From Alkalicoccus luteus (lineage in GTDB: Bacteria; Bacillota; Bacilli; Bacillales; Salisediminibacteriaceae): a stretch of 64,000 bases of DNA. The notes under the pieces were generated by a model that ran no database searches, was not told the DNA's origin, and saw nothing but the letters and a program-made list of their open reading frames with translations. Every line of letters begins with the position of its first letter. Positions within the stretch are counted from its first letter, which is position 1. Shown here piece after piece: positions 1-7,221 of the stretch. The DNA lies in NCBI GenBank assembly GCA_052061695.1, contig JBPZEY010000002.1. One strand, given 5' to 3'. The translations under genes and the position numbers were made by a program.

Positions 1-1133
1 GCGACCAAGCTAAACTCCTGAAACAAGACGGCTCGGAAAAATCATTCCGCATTACGAAAATGTTCGGCTTTTTCGGATTGAAGAAAGAGGAAATCCAATC
101 TGCAGAAGCTGGTGATCTCGTTGCACTAGCCGGTATTGAAGATATTATGGTCGGTGATACGATCTGCCCTCCTGAAAATCCGGAGCGCCTGGAAGTCGTG
201 CGAATTGATGAGCCTACGCTGCAAATGACGTTTCTCGTAAACAATAGCCCGTTTGCCGGCCGTGAGGGTGATTATGTCACATCTCGTAAAATCGAGGCAC
301 GTTTGCTTACGCAGGTGGAAACCGACGTCAGCCTTCGCGTTGATCCTACCTCCTCCCCTGACGCCTGGACTGTATCAGGCCGTGGTGAGCTTCATCTTTC
401 CATCCTCATTGAAAACATGAGACGGGAAGGATACGAACTGCAGGTATCCAAGCCTGAAGTTATTATTAAAGAGGTTGACGGTGTTGACTGCGAGCCGTTT
501 GAGAGCGTTCAAGTTGACGTGCCGGAAGACTATACCGGTTCTGTCATGGAATCTCTTGGTGAGCGAAAAGGCGAAATGCTCAACATGATCAATAAAGGAG
601 ACGGTCAGGTCCGCCTCGAATTCCTCGTACCTTCGAGAGGGCTTATCGGTTATTCTACTGAGTTTATGTCTCAGACAAAAGGCTACGGTATTATCAACCA
701 TTCGTTTGACAGCTACCGCCCTGTTGCTAAAGGGTATGTCGGCGGGCGACGTCAAGGCGTTCTCGTTTCGATGGAAACCGGTAAATCAACCGGCTATGGC
801 ATGCTGCAGGTTGAAGACCGCGGTATCCTGTTCCTTGAGCCTGGAACAGATATATACGAAGGCATGATTGTCGGAGAGCATAACCGCGACAACGACCTGA
901 CTGTTAACATCACGAAGATGAAGGCGCAAACGAACATCCGCTCCGCTACCAAGGAGCAGACTGTAACGATGAAGCGTCCTCGAGTTCTCACTCTTGAAGA
1001 AGCGCTTGAATTTCTAAATGAAGATGAGTACTGCGAAATTACACCGGAATCAATTCGGCTAAGAAAGAAAGTGCTCGATAAGAGCATGCGCGAACGTGAA
1101 GAAAAACGTAAAAAGCTAGCAGCGAAAAACTAG
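1..1133 (+). CDS. typA: Translational GTPase TypA/BipA (3' part)
   Basis: The reading frame is open from base 3, so the window begins inside the gene; the ATG at 60 is internal. About 376 C-terminal residues remain of a protein usually near 610 residues. The part present covers the end of the beta-barrel domain II, the EF-G-like domain with the family motif GRGELHLSILIENM, and the BipA-specific C-terminal domain ending in a lysine-rich tail. The G domain lies outside the window. TypA is a ribosome-associated GTPase involved in 50S assembly and stress or cold adaptation. A clear intrinsic terminator follows directly, so it is not co-transcribed with the ectoine genes. Confidence 0.95.
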   Translation, partial: DQAKLLKQDGSEKSFRITKMFGFFGLKKEEIQSAEAGDLVALAGIEDIMVGDTICPPENPERLEVVRIDEPTLQMTFLVNNSPFAGREGDYVTSRKIEARLLTQVETDVSLRVDPTSSPDAWTVSGRGELHLSILIENMRREGYELQVSKPEVIIKEVDGVDCEPFESVQVDVPEDYTGSVMESLGERKGEMLNMINKGDGQVRLEFLVPSRGLIGYSTEFMSQTKGYGIINHSFDSYRPVAKGYVGGRRQGVLVSMETGKSTGYGMLQVEDRGILFLEPGTDIYEGMIVGEHNRDNDLTVNITKMKAQTNIRSATKEQTVTMKRPRVLTLEEALEFLNEDEYCEITPESIRLRKKVLDKSMREREEKRKKLAAKN

Positions 1134-1147
1134 TCACTTAAAAACAG

Positions 1148-1181
1148 GAACCCAGCTGAGTCATCAGCTGGGTTCTTTTTT
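1148..1181 (+). terminator. Rho-independent terminator after typA
   Basis: A perfect 12-bp inverted repeat, GAACCCAGCTGA, with a 4-base loop is followed by six T. It sits 14 bases after the typA stop and separates typA from ectA. Confidence 0.93.
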
Positions 1182-1271
1182 GCGCCTTCCCTCCTGCATA
1201 TTGAGGCTTAGTTTCACTTAATAAAGGGAATCTATCTTTGTCGAATCTTTTTATTGAAAAGGGGGCTTCAT

Positions 1272-1796
1272 ATGGACGATTCCTCGACTGCTCTTCCCCT
1301 TCGCTGTGTCAAACCGGACCGGTCGCACGGCAGCGGGATGTGGGAGCTGGCGAAAAAAACATCGCTGGACCTTAATTCCGCGTATAAGTACATCATGATG
1401 GCAGAGTATTTTGCCGATACTTGTGTAGCAGCCATTGAGAATGAAGAAGTCGTCGGATTCATAACAGGATTCATTAAGCCTGATGAAACGGACGTGCTGT
1501 TTATTTGGCAGGTCGGCGTTGACCCTGGCCAACGCGGAAAGGGTCTGGCATTTACCATGCTGCGAAAACTTCTGCAGCGCAGCCAATGTAAAGATGTCCG
1601 CTACGTCGAGGCGACTATTACCGCAGACAATAAGGCTTCACAAGCTCTGTTCAAAAAATTGGCAGCTTCTTTTTCAACATCTTATGCGATACGGGAAACG
1701 TTCCCGGAGGAGATCTTACCGGGGGATGCAGCAACAGAATATACCTATCGAATCGGTCCCCTGCCCTTGTCTGTCCAATTGAAAGGAGACGAGTAG
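1272..1796 (+). CDS. ectA: L-2,4-diaminobutyrate N-acetyltransferase EctA
   Basis: A GNAT-fold enzyme of about 174 residues that transfers acetyl from acetyl-CoA to L-2,4-diaminobutyrate, giving N-gamma-acetyl-diaminobutyrate in the cytoplasm. Family landmarks are WELAKKTSLDLNSAYKY near the N terminus, FIWQVGVDPGQRGKGLA (acetyl-CoA-binding motif A, middle) and ATITADNKASQALF towards the C terminus. A TTG at 1254 extends the frame, but AAGGGGG lies between it and the ATG at 1272, so the ATG is preferred. The stop is one base before ectB, implying translational coupling. No convincing promoter was identified in the 90-base gap after the typA terminator. Confidence 0.93.
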   Translation: MDDSSTALPLRCVKPDRSHGSGMWELAKKTSLDLNSAYKYIMMAEYFADTCVAAIENEEVVGFITGFIKPDETDVLFIWQVGVDPGQRGKGLAFTMLRKLLQRSQCKDVRYVEATITADNKASQALFKKLAASFSTSYAIRETFPEEILPGDAATEYTYRIGPLPLSVQLKGDE

Positions 1797-1797
1797 T

Positions 1798-3084
1798 ATG
1801 AATGAAAAGCTGAAGCTGGTTGAGGATGTAGAATCCAGTGTACGGAGTTATGTCAGAAGCTTTCCTGCAGTTTTTACTAAGGCAAAAGGCCACGAAATCT
1901 GGGATGAAGAAGGCAAGCGTTACCTAGACTTTTTTTCCGGGGCTGGAGCATTGAATTATGGACATAATGACGAAAACATGAAGCAGAAACTGCTTGATTA
2001 CATTACAAACGACGGGATCACCCACTCCCTTGATATGGCAACAGATGCTAAAGTAAATTTCATGGAAAAATTTCGAGACGTTATTTTAAAACCGCGCGGA
2101 ATGACATACCGGATGATGTTCCCGGGTCCGACAGGAGCAAACACGGTAGAGAGCGCATTAAAAATCGCCCGCAAAATGACCGGCCGCACTGACATCATCA
2201 GTTTTACGAACGGCTTTCACGGGATGACTATCGGTGCTTTATCTGTAACCGGGAATTCGATGAAACGTCAAGGCGCAGGCATTCCGCTTAACCATACGGT
2301 TACCATGCCTTATGATCAGTTTACCGGAAACGAACAGGACAGCCTGAAATATTTTGAACGGTTCTTAGAAGACAATGGCAGCGGCGTTGCGATCCCTGCT
2401 GCAGTCATTCTTGAAACTGTACAAGGGGAAGGTGGCATTAACGCCGCCAGGATGGGCTGGATCCGTAAGCTGCAGGAGATTTGCCGTGAATGGGGGATCT
2501 TATTCATTATCGATGATGTCCAGGCTGGTGTCGGCAGAACTGGGACATTCTTTTCGTTTGAGCCGGCAGGAATCGAACCGGATGTCATTTGTTTATCGAA
2601 GTCGATCGGCGGATACGGACTCCCGTTAGCCGTTACCTTGATTAAACCGGAGCTTGATAAATGGAAGCCGGGTGAGCATAACGGGACGTTTCGAGGAAAT
2701 AACATGGCGTTTGTTACAGCCTCGGAGGCATTGGAATATTGGCGTGACCCTGCTTTTGAAGAAGGCATACAGGAACGCGGAAGACGAATGACCGCTTTCC
2801 TGGAAAAAATGGTCGAAACTTATCCTGACATGACAGGCCGGCGCAAAGGACGCGGCCTTATGCAGGGAATTGCATCAGATGTCGACGGATTTGCTGAGTT
2901 AGTAGCAGAACACGCCTTCAAGCATCGGATGATACTGGAGACAGCAGGCGGAAATGATGAAGTTTTTAAGCTGTTCCCTCCACTTAACATTCCGCTTGAT
3001 GCACTCGATGAAGGATTTGCTATTATTGAAACGTGTATAAAAGAGGCGCTGCAGATACAGGACCAGTCAACTACGTCCTCCTGA
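1798..3084 (+). CDS. ectB: Diaminobutyrate--2-oxoglutarate transaminase EctB
   Basis: A class III PLP-dependent aminotransferase of 428 residues, the family's normal length. It makes L-2,4-diaminobutyrate from aspartate semialdehyde and glutamate, the first step of ectoine synthesis. Landmarks are DFFSGAGALNYGHN (about 42-55), FTNGFHGMTIGALS, the PLP aspartate in IIDDVQAGVGRTG (about 239) and the Schiff-base lysine in CLSKSIGGYGLPL (about 268). AAAGGAG overlaps the end of ectA and serves this ATG. The usual next gene, ectC (ectoine synthase), is absent: a terminator begins 8 bases after the stop, and no EctC-like frame occurs in the window. Confidence 0.95.
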   Translation: MNEKLKLVEDVESSVRSYVRSFPAVFTKAKGHEIWDEEGKRYLDFFSGAGALNYGHNDENMKQKLLDYITNDGITHSLDMATDAKVNFMEKFRDVILKPRGMTYRMMFPGPTGANTVESALKIARKMTGRTDIISFTNGFHGMTIGALSVTGNSMKRQGAGIPLNHTVTMPYDQFTGNEQDSLKYFERFLEDNGSGVAIPAAVILETVQGEGGINAARMGWIRKLQEICREWGILFIIDDVQAGVGRTGTFFSFEPAGIEPDVICLSKSIGGYGLPLAVTLIKPELDKWKPGEHNGTFRGNNMAFVTASEALEYWRDPAFEEGIQERGRRMTAFLEKMVETYPDMTGRRKGRGLMQGIASDVDGFAELVAEHAFKHRMILETAGGNDEVFKLFPPLNIPLDALDEGFAIIETCIKEALQIQDQSTTSS

Positions 3085-3091
3085 GCCATTC

Positions 3092-3120
3092 AAAACTCCC
3101 GCCTGAAGCGGGAGTTTTTT
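3092..3120 (+). terminator. Rho-independent terminator after ectB
   Basis: The arms ACTCCCGC and GCGGGAGT enclose the loop CTGAA and are followed by a run of T. It closes the ectAB transcript without an ectC gene. Confidence 0.92.
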
Positions 3121-3150
3121 CTTATCGAATCCGCACTCACAGCCTGCCGG

Positions 3151-3212
3151 TTATCCACACTTTTCTGACAACTGTGAAGAATCAGCCGATCCCATACGCT
3201 GTTTTATCCACA
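3151..3212 (+). promoter_or_regulatory. Pair of DnaA boxes
   Basis: Two perfect TTATCCACA consensus DnaA boxes lie on the same strand at 3151-3159 and 3204-3212, in the 250-base gap between ectB and the recombinase gene. Binding of DnaA is inferred from the consensus. Such sites away from oriC can titrate DnaA or regulate neighbouring genes. No AT-rich unwinding element typical of an origin and no dnaA gene were seen. Confidence 0.5.
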
Positions 3213-3221
3213 TACAAAATA

Positions 3222-3243
3222 AACTACAAAGTAACTACAAAGT
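3222..3243 (+). repeat. Tandem 11-bp repeat
   Basis: AACTACAAAGT occurs twice head to tail, directly after the second DnaA box. Only two units are present. It may be a binding site; no function is known. Confidence 0.55.
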
Positions 3244-3334
3244 AAAATGCACGAAAATGATAAGCACCGGCCGCGATAACACGACTGCTTCTATGTTGTA
3301 TTGTCTTCGGATGGATAAGGAAGCTGAATATAGA

Positions 3335-3892
3335 CTACAGACTAAACGTATCGTCGAGCGAATCCGCCCCTTCCCCGATCACACCTATGTATGACAACGT
3401 AACACTTTGAGAGGATTGCCTGAATAACTTTCGCAGAAATTCAACGTCACCTGAGGCCTGATAGTAATGATACCCAAACGTTTTACGTAACGAGTGAACA
3501 CCAAAAGAAGGAATACCCGCCCTCTGCGCGCACCCTTTCAACAGTTTTGATGCCTGATCCCGCTGAAGAGGCCCTCCCCCTTTCCTGGACGAAAACAACC
3601 AATCATCCTGATCCATATTTGAGGTGTACGCAGCAAGCAGTTTTCGGACGGCGCCATGGAGAGGATACACGAATTCCTGGTCCGCTTTTATGCGGACCTT
3701 CTCCCTTCCCCTCACATCCCTAACCCGAAGCTGAAGCGCTTCAGACAGTCTCATACCAGTGTTTAATAGCAGCAGCCCAAGCATGTAATCTCGATCGCTC
3801 TGCTTCGCAAGTTCCCGTTTCCACCTTTCCAGATCTGCTTTATTCTTAATTGGCTCCATTTCTCGAGGCTTCGACCTGTGATTCCCTCCCAT
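3335..3892 (-). CDS. Tyrosine recombinase, catalytic domain only
   Basis: About 185 residues covering only the catalytic domain of the phage-integrase/XerC-D family, without the N-terminal core-binding domain. Visible catalytic positions are the first Arg in TGMRLSEAL, a Lys near EKVRIKAD, the HxxR motif in HSLRKTF and the nucleophilic Tyr in LSYIG. The second His/Trp position, usually in LGHSS, reads FRQSS, so it is Gln here. Lone catalytic-domain integrases of this size (YoeC-like) occur in Bacillus. The start at 3892 is preferred because AAAGGAGAG lies between the upstream in-frame ATG and this one. No phage genes adjoin it. Recombination activity is uncertain. Confidence 0.8.
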   Translation of the reverse strand: MGGNHRSKPREMEPIKNKADLERWKRELAKQSDRDYMLGLLLLNTGMRLSEALQLRVRDVRGREKVRIKADQEFVYPLHGAVRKLLAAYTSNMDQDDWLFSSRKGGGPLQRDQASKLLKGCAQRAGIPSFGVHSLRKTFGYHYYQASGDVEFLRKLFRQSSQSVTLSYIGVIGEGADSLDDTFSL

Positions 3893-3926
3893 AAAGCACT
3901 CTCCTTTCAATCATTCTTTTAATCTC

Positions 3927-3955
3927 ATATTGAATGATAATTTAAAAAGAGTCAA
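3927..3955 (-). promoter_or_regulatory. Sigma-A-type promoter of the recombinase gene
   Basis: On the minus strand TTGACT (-35) and CAATAT (-10) are separated by 17 bases, about 35 bases upstream of the recombinase start. Confidence 0.6.
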
Positions 3956-4038
3956 CCCACCTATGTATCATACAAAACGAGACTTAAGGTATGATTGCAT
4001 ATAATTGTTAAGGGGAATAGAATGGCGAGGTGATGGGC

Positions 4039-4431
4039 ATGAGACATTTACTGCTGTATGACGGGGAATGCAGCTTGTGCGATGGGGCTGTTACCGTTAT
4101 ATTAAATCACAATGCGAAAGAACCGATCTATTTCGTTTCACTGCAGAGTGATAAGGCGAAGCAGCTTCATAAAGAATTTGAAATTGACTCTGAAGTCGAC
4201 TCTATCGTCTTTATTCGTTCGGACGGACGCGTATTTTATAAAGCTTCAGCTGCAGCTGAAGTCTGCCGTCAGTTGCACGGAATTTATACGTTTGGCAGAA
4301 TTCTCCCCTTCCTGCCTTTTTCGGATCGTCTATACGACTGGATCGCTCGGAACCGGTACAGGATTTTTGGCAAAAAAGAATCGTGCCCGCTTCCATCAGC
4401 GGAAGTCAAAGCACGATTTATCAATTATTAA
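4039..4431 (+). CDS. DCC-family (DUF393) thiol-disulfide oxidoreductase-like protein
   Basis: About 130 residues with the family signature YDGECSLCDGAV near the N terminus, in which the CxxC-like cysteines (CSLC) suggest a thioredoxin-like fold, and the C-terminal block DWIARNRYRIFGKKESC. Members are small soluble proteins predicted to be thiol-disulfide oxidoreductases; substrates are unknown. GAGGTG supports the ATG at 4039, although GTG at 4030 and ATG at 4033 are possible. A TATAAT near 4000 may be its -10 element. Its stop overlaps the convergent neighbour's stop in the tetranucleotide TTAA. Confidence 0.85.
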   Translation: MRHLLLYDGECSLCDGAVTVILNHNAKEPIYFVSLQSDKAKQLHKEFEIDSEVDSIVFIRSDGRVFYKASAAAEVCRQLHGIYTFGRILPFLPFSDRLYDWIARNRYRIFGKKESCPLPSAEVKARFINY

Positions 4432-5255
4432 ATTTCCTGCAGCAGCTTTTCATCCTCGCGCCCGGTAGGCTCCGGATAAACGTCTGGATGCAGCAGGTAT
4501 GCAAGCTTTGCCAGTCCGATCATAAGTCTTGGTGACGGCCGGCAGAAAAACGGCTCTTCCATCACATGAAGCTGGTTCGTTTTCAAAGCCTGCATATCTG
4601 TCCAGCCCGGCCGTTTCTTAATTACGGAAGGATTCACTTTAGCTGTTTCCACCCCCACCCAGGCTGCGAGAATTACATCTGGATCGTGCTCGCGAATGTC
4701 CTCCCAGTCTGTTTTGACACTTGCACGCTCATCATGGTGAAACATATTAATGCCTCCTGCGAGCGCAGACATCTCAGTCAGCCAATTGCGCCCGCCTGGA
4801 GAAAAGACGGGCTTTGGCCACCATTCCCAATACAAGGAGGGTTTTCTTGAAGTGATCGTATCCGCTAATGACTGATAATGGTTTAAAAAGGATTCATATT
4901 GATGTTTCAAATCAGCTCCCCGTTGATGAAGACCTGCTGCTTCACAAATTTCAAGCAGAACCTCCCCTACCTGGCTCATTGATTCCGGGTTCGTTACCGT
5001 CATATACGGTATTCCGCGGTCTTTCAAGCCTTCTATGTTTTTCTCCATCCCCGGAACAGACAGCGATGCATAAACAAGATCCGGGTTAAGTGCCTCGACT
5101 TTATCTAGGTCGATTGATAAATCCGGGCCAAGCCGCTCAAGTCCAGTAATGCTTGACGGCCAGTCCGAGTAATCATCTACTCCGCACAGATAAGTCGAGA
5201 GACCGCAGTAGTGCAGCAGTTCCGTATTGCTTGGACATATCGAAACGATTCGCAT
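4428..5255 (-). CDS. BtuF-like periplasmic-binding-protein fold, cobalamin-binding type
   Basis: 275 residues of the helical-backbone metal-receptor/BtuF superfamily (COG0614), starting MRIVSICPSNTELLHYCGL, with LNPDLVYAS around residue 55 and the PSPRLMIGLAKLAYLLHP block near the C terminus. There is no signal peptide or lipobox, so it is probably cytoplasmic or non-secreted. Such lone BtuF-like proteins are annotated as cobalamin-binding, but no btuCD permease or ATPase lies nearby, so transport is unsupported. Ligand identity is inference. The 19-base gap to the downstream-oriented exonuclease gene suggests it is the last gene of that transcript. Confidence 0.75.
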   Translation of the reverse strand: MRIVSICPSNTELLHYCGLSTYLCGVDDYSDWPSSITGLERLGPDLSIDLDKVEALNPDLVYASLSVPGMEKNIEGLKDRGIPYMTVTNPESMSQVGEVLLEICEAAGLHQRGADLKHQYESFLNHYQSLADTITSRKPSLYWEWWPKPVFSPGGRNWLTEMSALAGGINMFHHDERASVKTDWEDIREHDPDVILAAWVGVETAKVNPSVIKKRPGWTDMQALKTNQLHVMEEPFFCRPSPRLMIGLAKLAYLLHPDVYPEPTGREDEKLLQEI

Positions 5256-5274
5256 GAATGAACTGCCTCCTTCC

Positions 5275-6150
5275 TTAAGAGAGTGTAAACGGGTCCTTTA
5301 GAATTTGGTAGTGCTCAAGTACATTTCTAAATTGAGCTTGAGACGGGGATTGCAGCGTATCCAAATCCACGGCATGTACATCTTGGAGGTCGCAGTGAAT
5401 TTCAACAAGCTCACGGCTGATCATGACAGATTCACGGCCATTCTCTAGCTTTTTTCTGTAGCGGTTGAAGGCCGGATCCAACTCCTCTAAGTGATGGTAA
5501 ACGCCCTCGACGCTCCCATACATTTGAATCAACGGAAGGGCCGCCTTGGCTCCGACCCCGGGGCAGCCCGGAATATTGTCACTAGGATCCCCAAGCAGAG
5601 CTTTTACATCGATCCACTGTGCCGGCTGAATTCCGTAGTCTTCCTGGAAGTGATGGAGCTGATAGTGAATCTCTTTGCGTTTTTGCACGAAAAGCTGATC
5701 CGTTTCTTCAGTTAGCAGCTGAAACAAGTCTTTGTCATTGCTGTAAATGACTTTCTTAACGGGCAGAGATGTTCTTGTGAAACTTCCGATAATATCGTCT
5801 GCTTCATACCCTGCTACCTGCATCTGATGCAATTCCATATCAGCGCAAATTTCAGTAGCGGTATGATATTGCTCAATAAGCGGCGCTGGAAGGTCTTTGC
5901 GCTGGGCCTTATAAAACTGGTGATCCTGGTTACGAATCGTGTCCTCCCGTTTCGCATCCCAGGCGATGACGATCCCCCCGGGAAACCGTTCCTGCAGATT
6001 ACTGATTCTAGAGAAGAATACTTTCAGGGCATGTATATACCGGCCCCCGCTGTTTTTTTCCAGTTGATGGTCATCGCGCCCGTATGAGGTCGCGAAGTAG
6101 GCTCTGCTGAGTAAATTAAAACCGTCAATTAAAACAAGGTGTTCATTCAA
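5275..6150 (-). CDS. 5'-3' exonuclease (FEN/PolI N-domain family)
   Basis: About 291 residues of the flap/5'-3' exonuclease family that stands alone in Bacillus (YpcP-like) and resembles the N-terminal domain of DNA polymerase I. Metal-binding acidic motifs are visible: LVLIDGFNLLSRAYFAT at the start, AGYEADDIIGSF, YSNDKDLFQLL and LLGDPSDNIPGCPGVGAKAA with its helix-hairpin-helix. It degrades RNA primers or flaps during replication and repair. The frame opens further upstream, but AAGGAGG sits nine bases before a TTG at 6150 that exactly begins the conserved domain, so TTG is the likely start. That start overlaps the end of the glycosylase gene by 8 bases. Confidence 0.87.
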   Translation of the reverse strand: MNEHLVLIDGFNLLSRAYFATSYGRDDHQLEKNSGGRYIHALKVFFSRISNLQERFPGGIVIAWDAKREDTIRNQDHQFYKAQRKDLPAPLIEQYHTATEICADMELHQMQVAGYEADDIIGSFTRTSLPVKKVIYSNDKDLFQLLTEETDQLFVQKRKEIHYQLHHFQEDYGIQPAQWIDVKALLGDPSDNIPGCPGVGAKAALPLIQMYGSVEGVYHHLEELDPAFNRYRKKLENGRESVMISRELVEIHCDLQDVHAVDLDTLQSPSQAQFRNVLEHYQILKDPFTLS

Positions 6151-6649
6151 TGATAGCAGCCTCCTTAAATAACTGTTCCCAAGCATCCCGTTTTTGCTCA
6201 AATGTCTTTACGTTCCGACCTGGCACCGGACTAGTTGACGGTAAATAACTTATGTAAACTTCATTATGAGTGGGCAGGTGTCGAACTAAGGACTCATATG
6301 CTTTTCTGCCATTGCAGCCTATCGTCCGTATGTGCGGATGTTCTCGAAGAAACGATTGTACATCATTGGGAACCTCATCGCGTATAGCTTGATCCAGGCT
6401 TCCTTCTCTTTCGCAGTGTTTAAGCACATCCCACACTGCAATGTGATGATCCATCATAATTTTCTGCTTCGTCTGATAGGAAGCATCATATAACGAACAC
6501 CCTAGCAGATCACCGATAATCTTCCAAAAATGATTACGAGGATGTGCGTAGTATTGTTGCTCGGCAAGCGACCTCACTCCTGGCATTGATCCAACAAGTA
6601 AAAGCTTAGGTTCAGGACCAACGATCGGCTTCATCGACTCAACCTGCAT
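6143..6649 (-). CDS. DNA-deoxyinosine (hypoxanthine) glycosylase, UDG superfamily
   Basis: About 168 residues. The motifs LLLVGSMPGVRSL and YYAHPRNHFWKIIGD near the N terminus and LPSTSPVPGRN near the C terminus are those of family 6 (hypoxanthine-DNA glycosylases, HDG) of the uracil-DNA glycosylase superfamily. HDGs remove hypoxanthine arising from adenine deamination. The frame extends 30 codons upstream into the previous gene, but AAAGGTGGG precedes the ATG at 6649, which fits the family start. It overlaps the upstream gene by 11 bases and the exonuclease by 8, implying coupled translation and a joint repair role. Confidence 0.82.
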   Translation of the reverse strand: MQVESMKPIVGPEPKLLLVGSMPGVRSLAEQQYYAHPRNHFWKIIGDLLGCSLYDASYQTKQKIMMDHHIAVWDVLKHCEREGSLDQAIRDEVPNDVQSFLREHPHIRTIGCNGRKAYESLVRHLPTHNEVYISYLPSTSPVPGRNVKTFEQKRDAWEQLFKEAAIIE

Positions 6650-7106
6650 CAGTTTCCCACCTTTCTCTGTGCAGCGGTATACGTGCATCGACCGCCTCCT
6701 GAAGCAGATGCAGAATATCACCAATGCCCCGTGCACCACTTAATGGACGGAGAACCGTTTCGCGCTGCAAAAGCGGTTTTAGCTTCTCTTCATACTTTTT
6801 ACCGGTAAGCAAAATGATGCGCTTTTCGGAAGGCAGCTGCGAAAATTGATGGGAAAGACTCTCACTTGCTACGCTCATTGAGCGACTTCCAAATGTCTCA
6901 TCATAATTGGTAAACAAGAGATCATCCGGGTGAAGAAAACCGTGTCGTGCAGATAAAATCCGGTAGCTGTCTGTGAAGAGATCTGCATATGCTTGACATT
7001 TCCGGTGAAGCGTACCAATATATGCCTCTGATGCTTTAACGGCCCCAGTCTGAGGCTCCACATCCCAAATTTTCTTTTTTCCACATGGGATAATACATAT
7101 ATCCAT
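6639..7106 (-). CDS. DUF6884-like protein of unknown function
   Basis: 155 residues with the pattern of the DUF6884 family: an N-terminal IIPCGKKKIW block, AYIGTLHRKCQAYA, YRILSARHGFLHP around residue 50, and a C-terminal LSGARGIGDILHLL. The family occurs in phages and bacteria and has no established function that I can state. It is the first gene of a three-gene overlapping unit with a DNA glycosylase and a 5'-3' exonuclease, which suggests a role linked to DNA bases or repair; that is inference from context. There is no membrane segment or signal peptide. Confidence 0.65.
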   Translation of the reverse strand: MDICIIPCGKKKIWDVEPQTGAVKASEAYIGTLHRKCQAYADLFTDSYRILSARHGFLHPDDLLFTNYDETFGSRSMSVASESLSHQFSQLPSEKRIILLTGKKYEEKLKPLLQRETVLRPLSGARGIGDILHLLQEAVDARIPLHRERWETDAG

Positions 7107-7171
7107 CGAACATCTCTCCTCTGCCCCTCCATACTAGCACAAAACGGTGATTTCTTACATTGCGTTTCTTT

Positions 7172-7212
7172 ACGAAAGAAGGGCTTACCCGATGAACAGG
7201 TAAGCCCTTCTT
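7172..7212 (-). terminator. Intrinsic terminator after ilvE
   Basis: A 14-bp perfect inverted repeat (AAGAAGGGCTTACC and its complement, 9-base loop) lies 10 bases after the ilvE stop on the minus strand. The T-run after it is weak. Confidence 0.75.
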
Positions 7213-7221
7213 CCAGCAGTG

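Noticed and set aside
1205..1235. SigB-like GTTT and GGGAAT elements before ectA
   Set aside because: The spacer is about 9 bases, too short for the 12-14 expected of SigB promoters.
3151..3243. Replication origin
   Set aside because: Only two DnaA boxes, no unwinding element and no dnaA, dnaN or rep gene.
4428..5255. ABC-transporter lipoprotein
   Set aside because: No signal peptide or lipobox and no permease or ATPase gene nearby.
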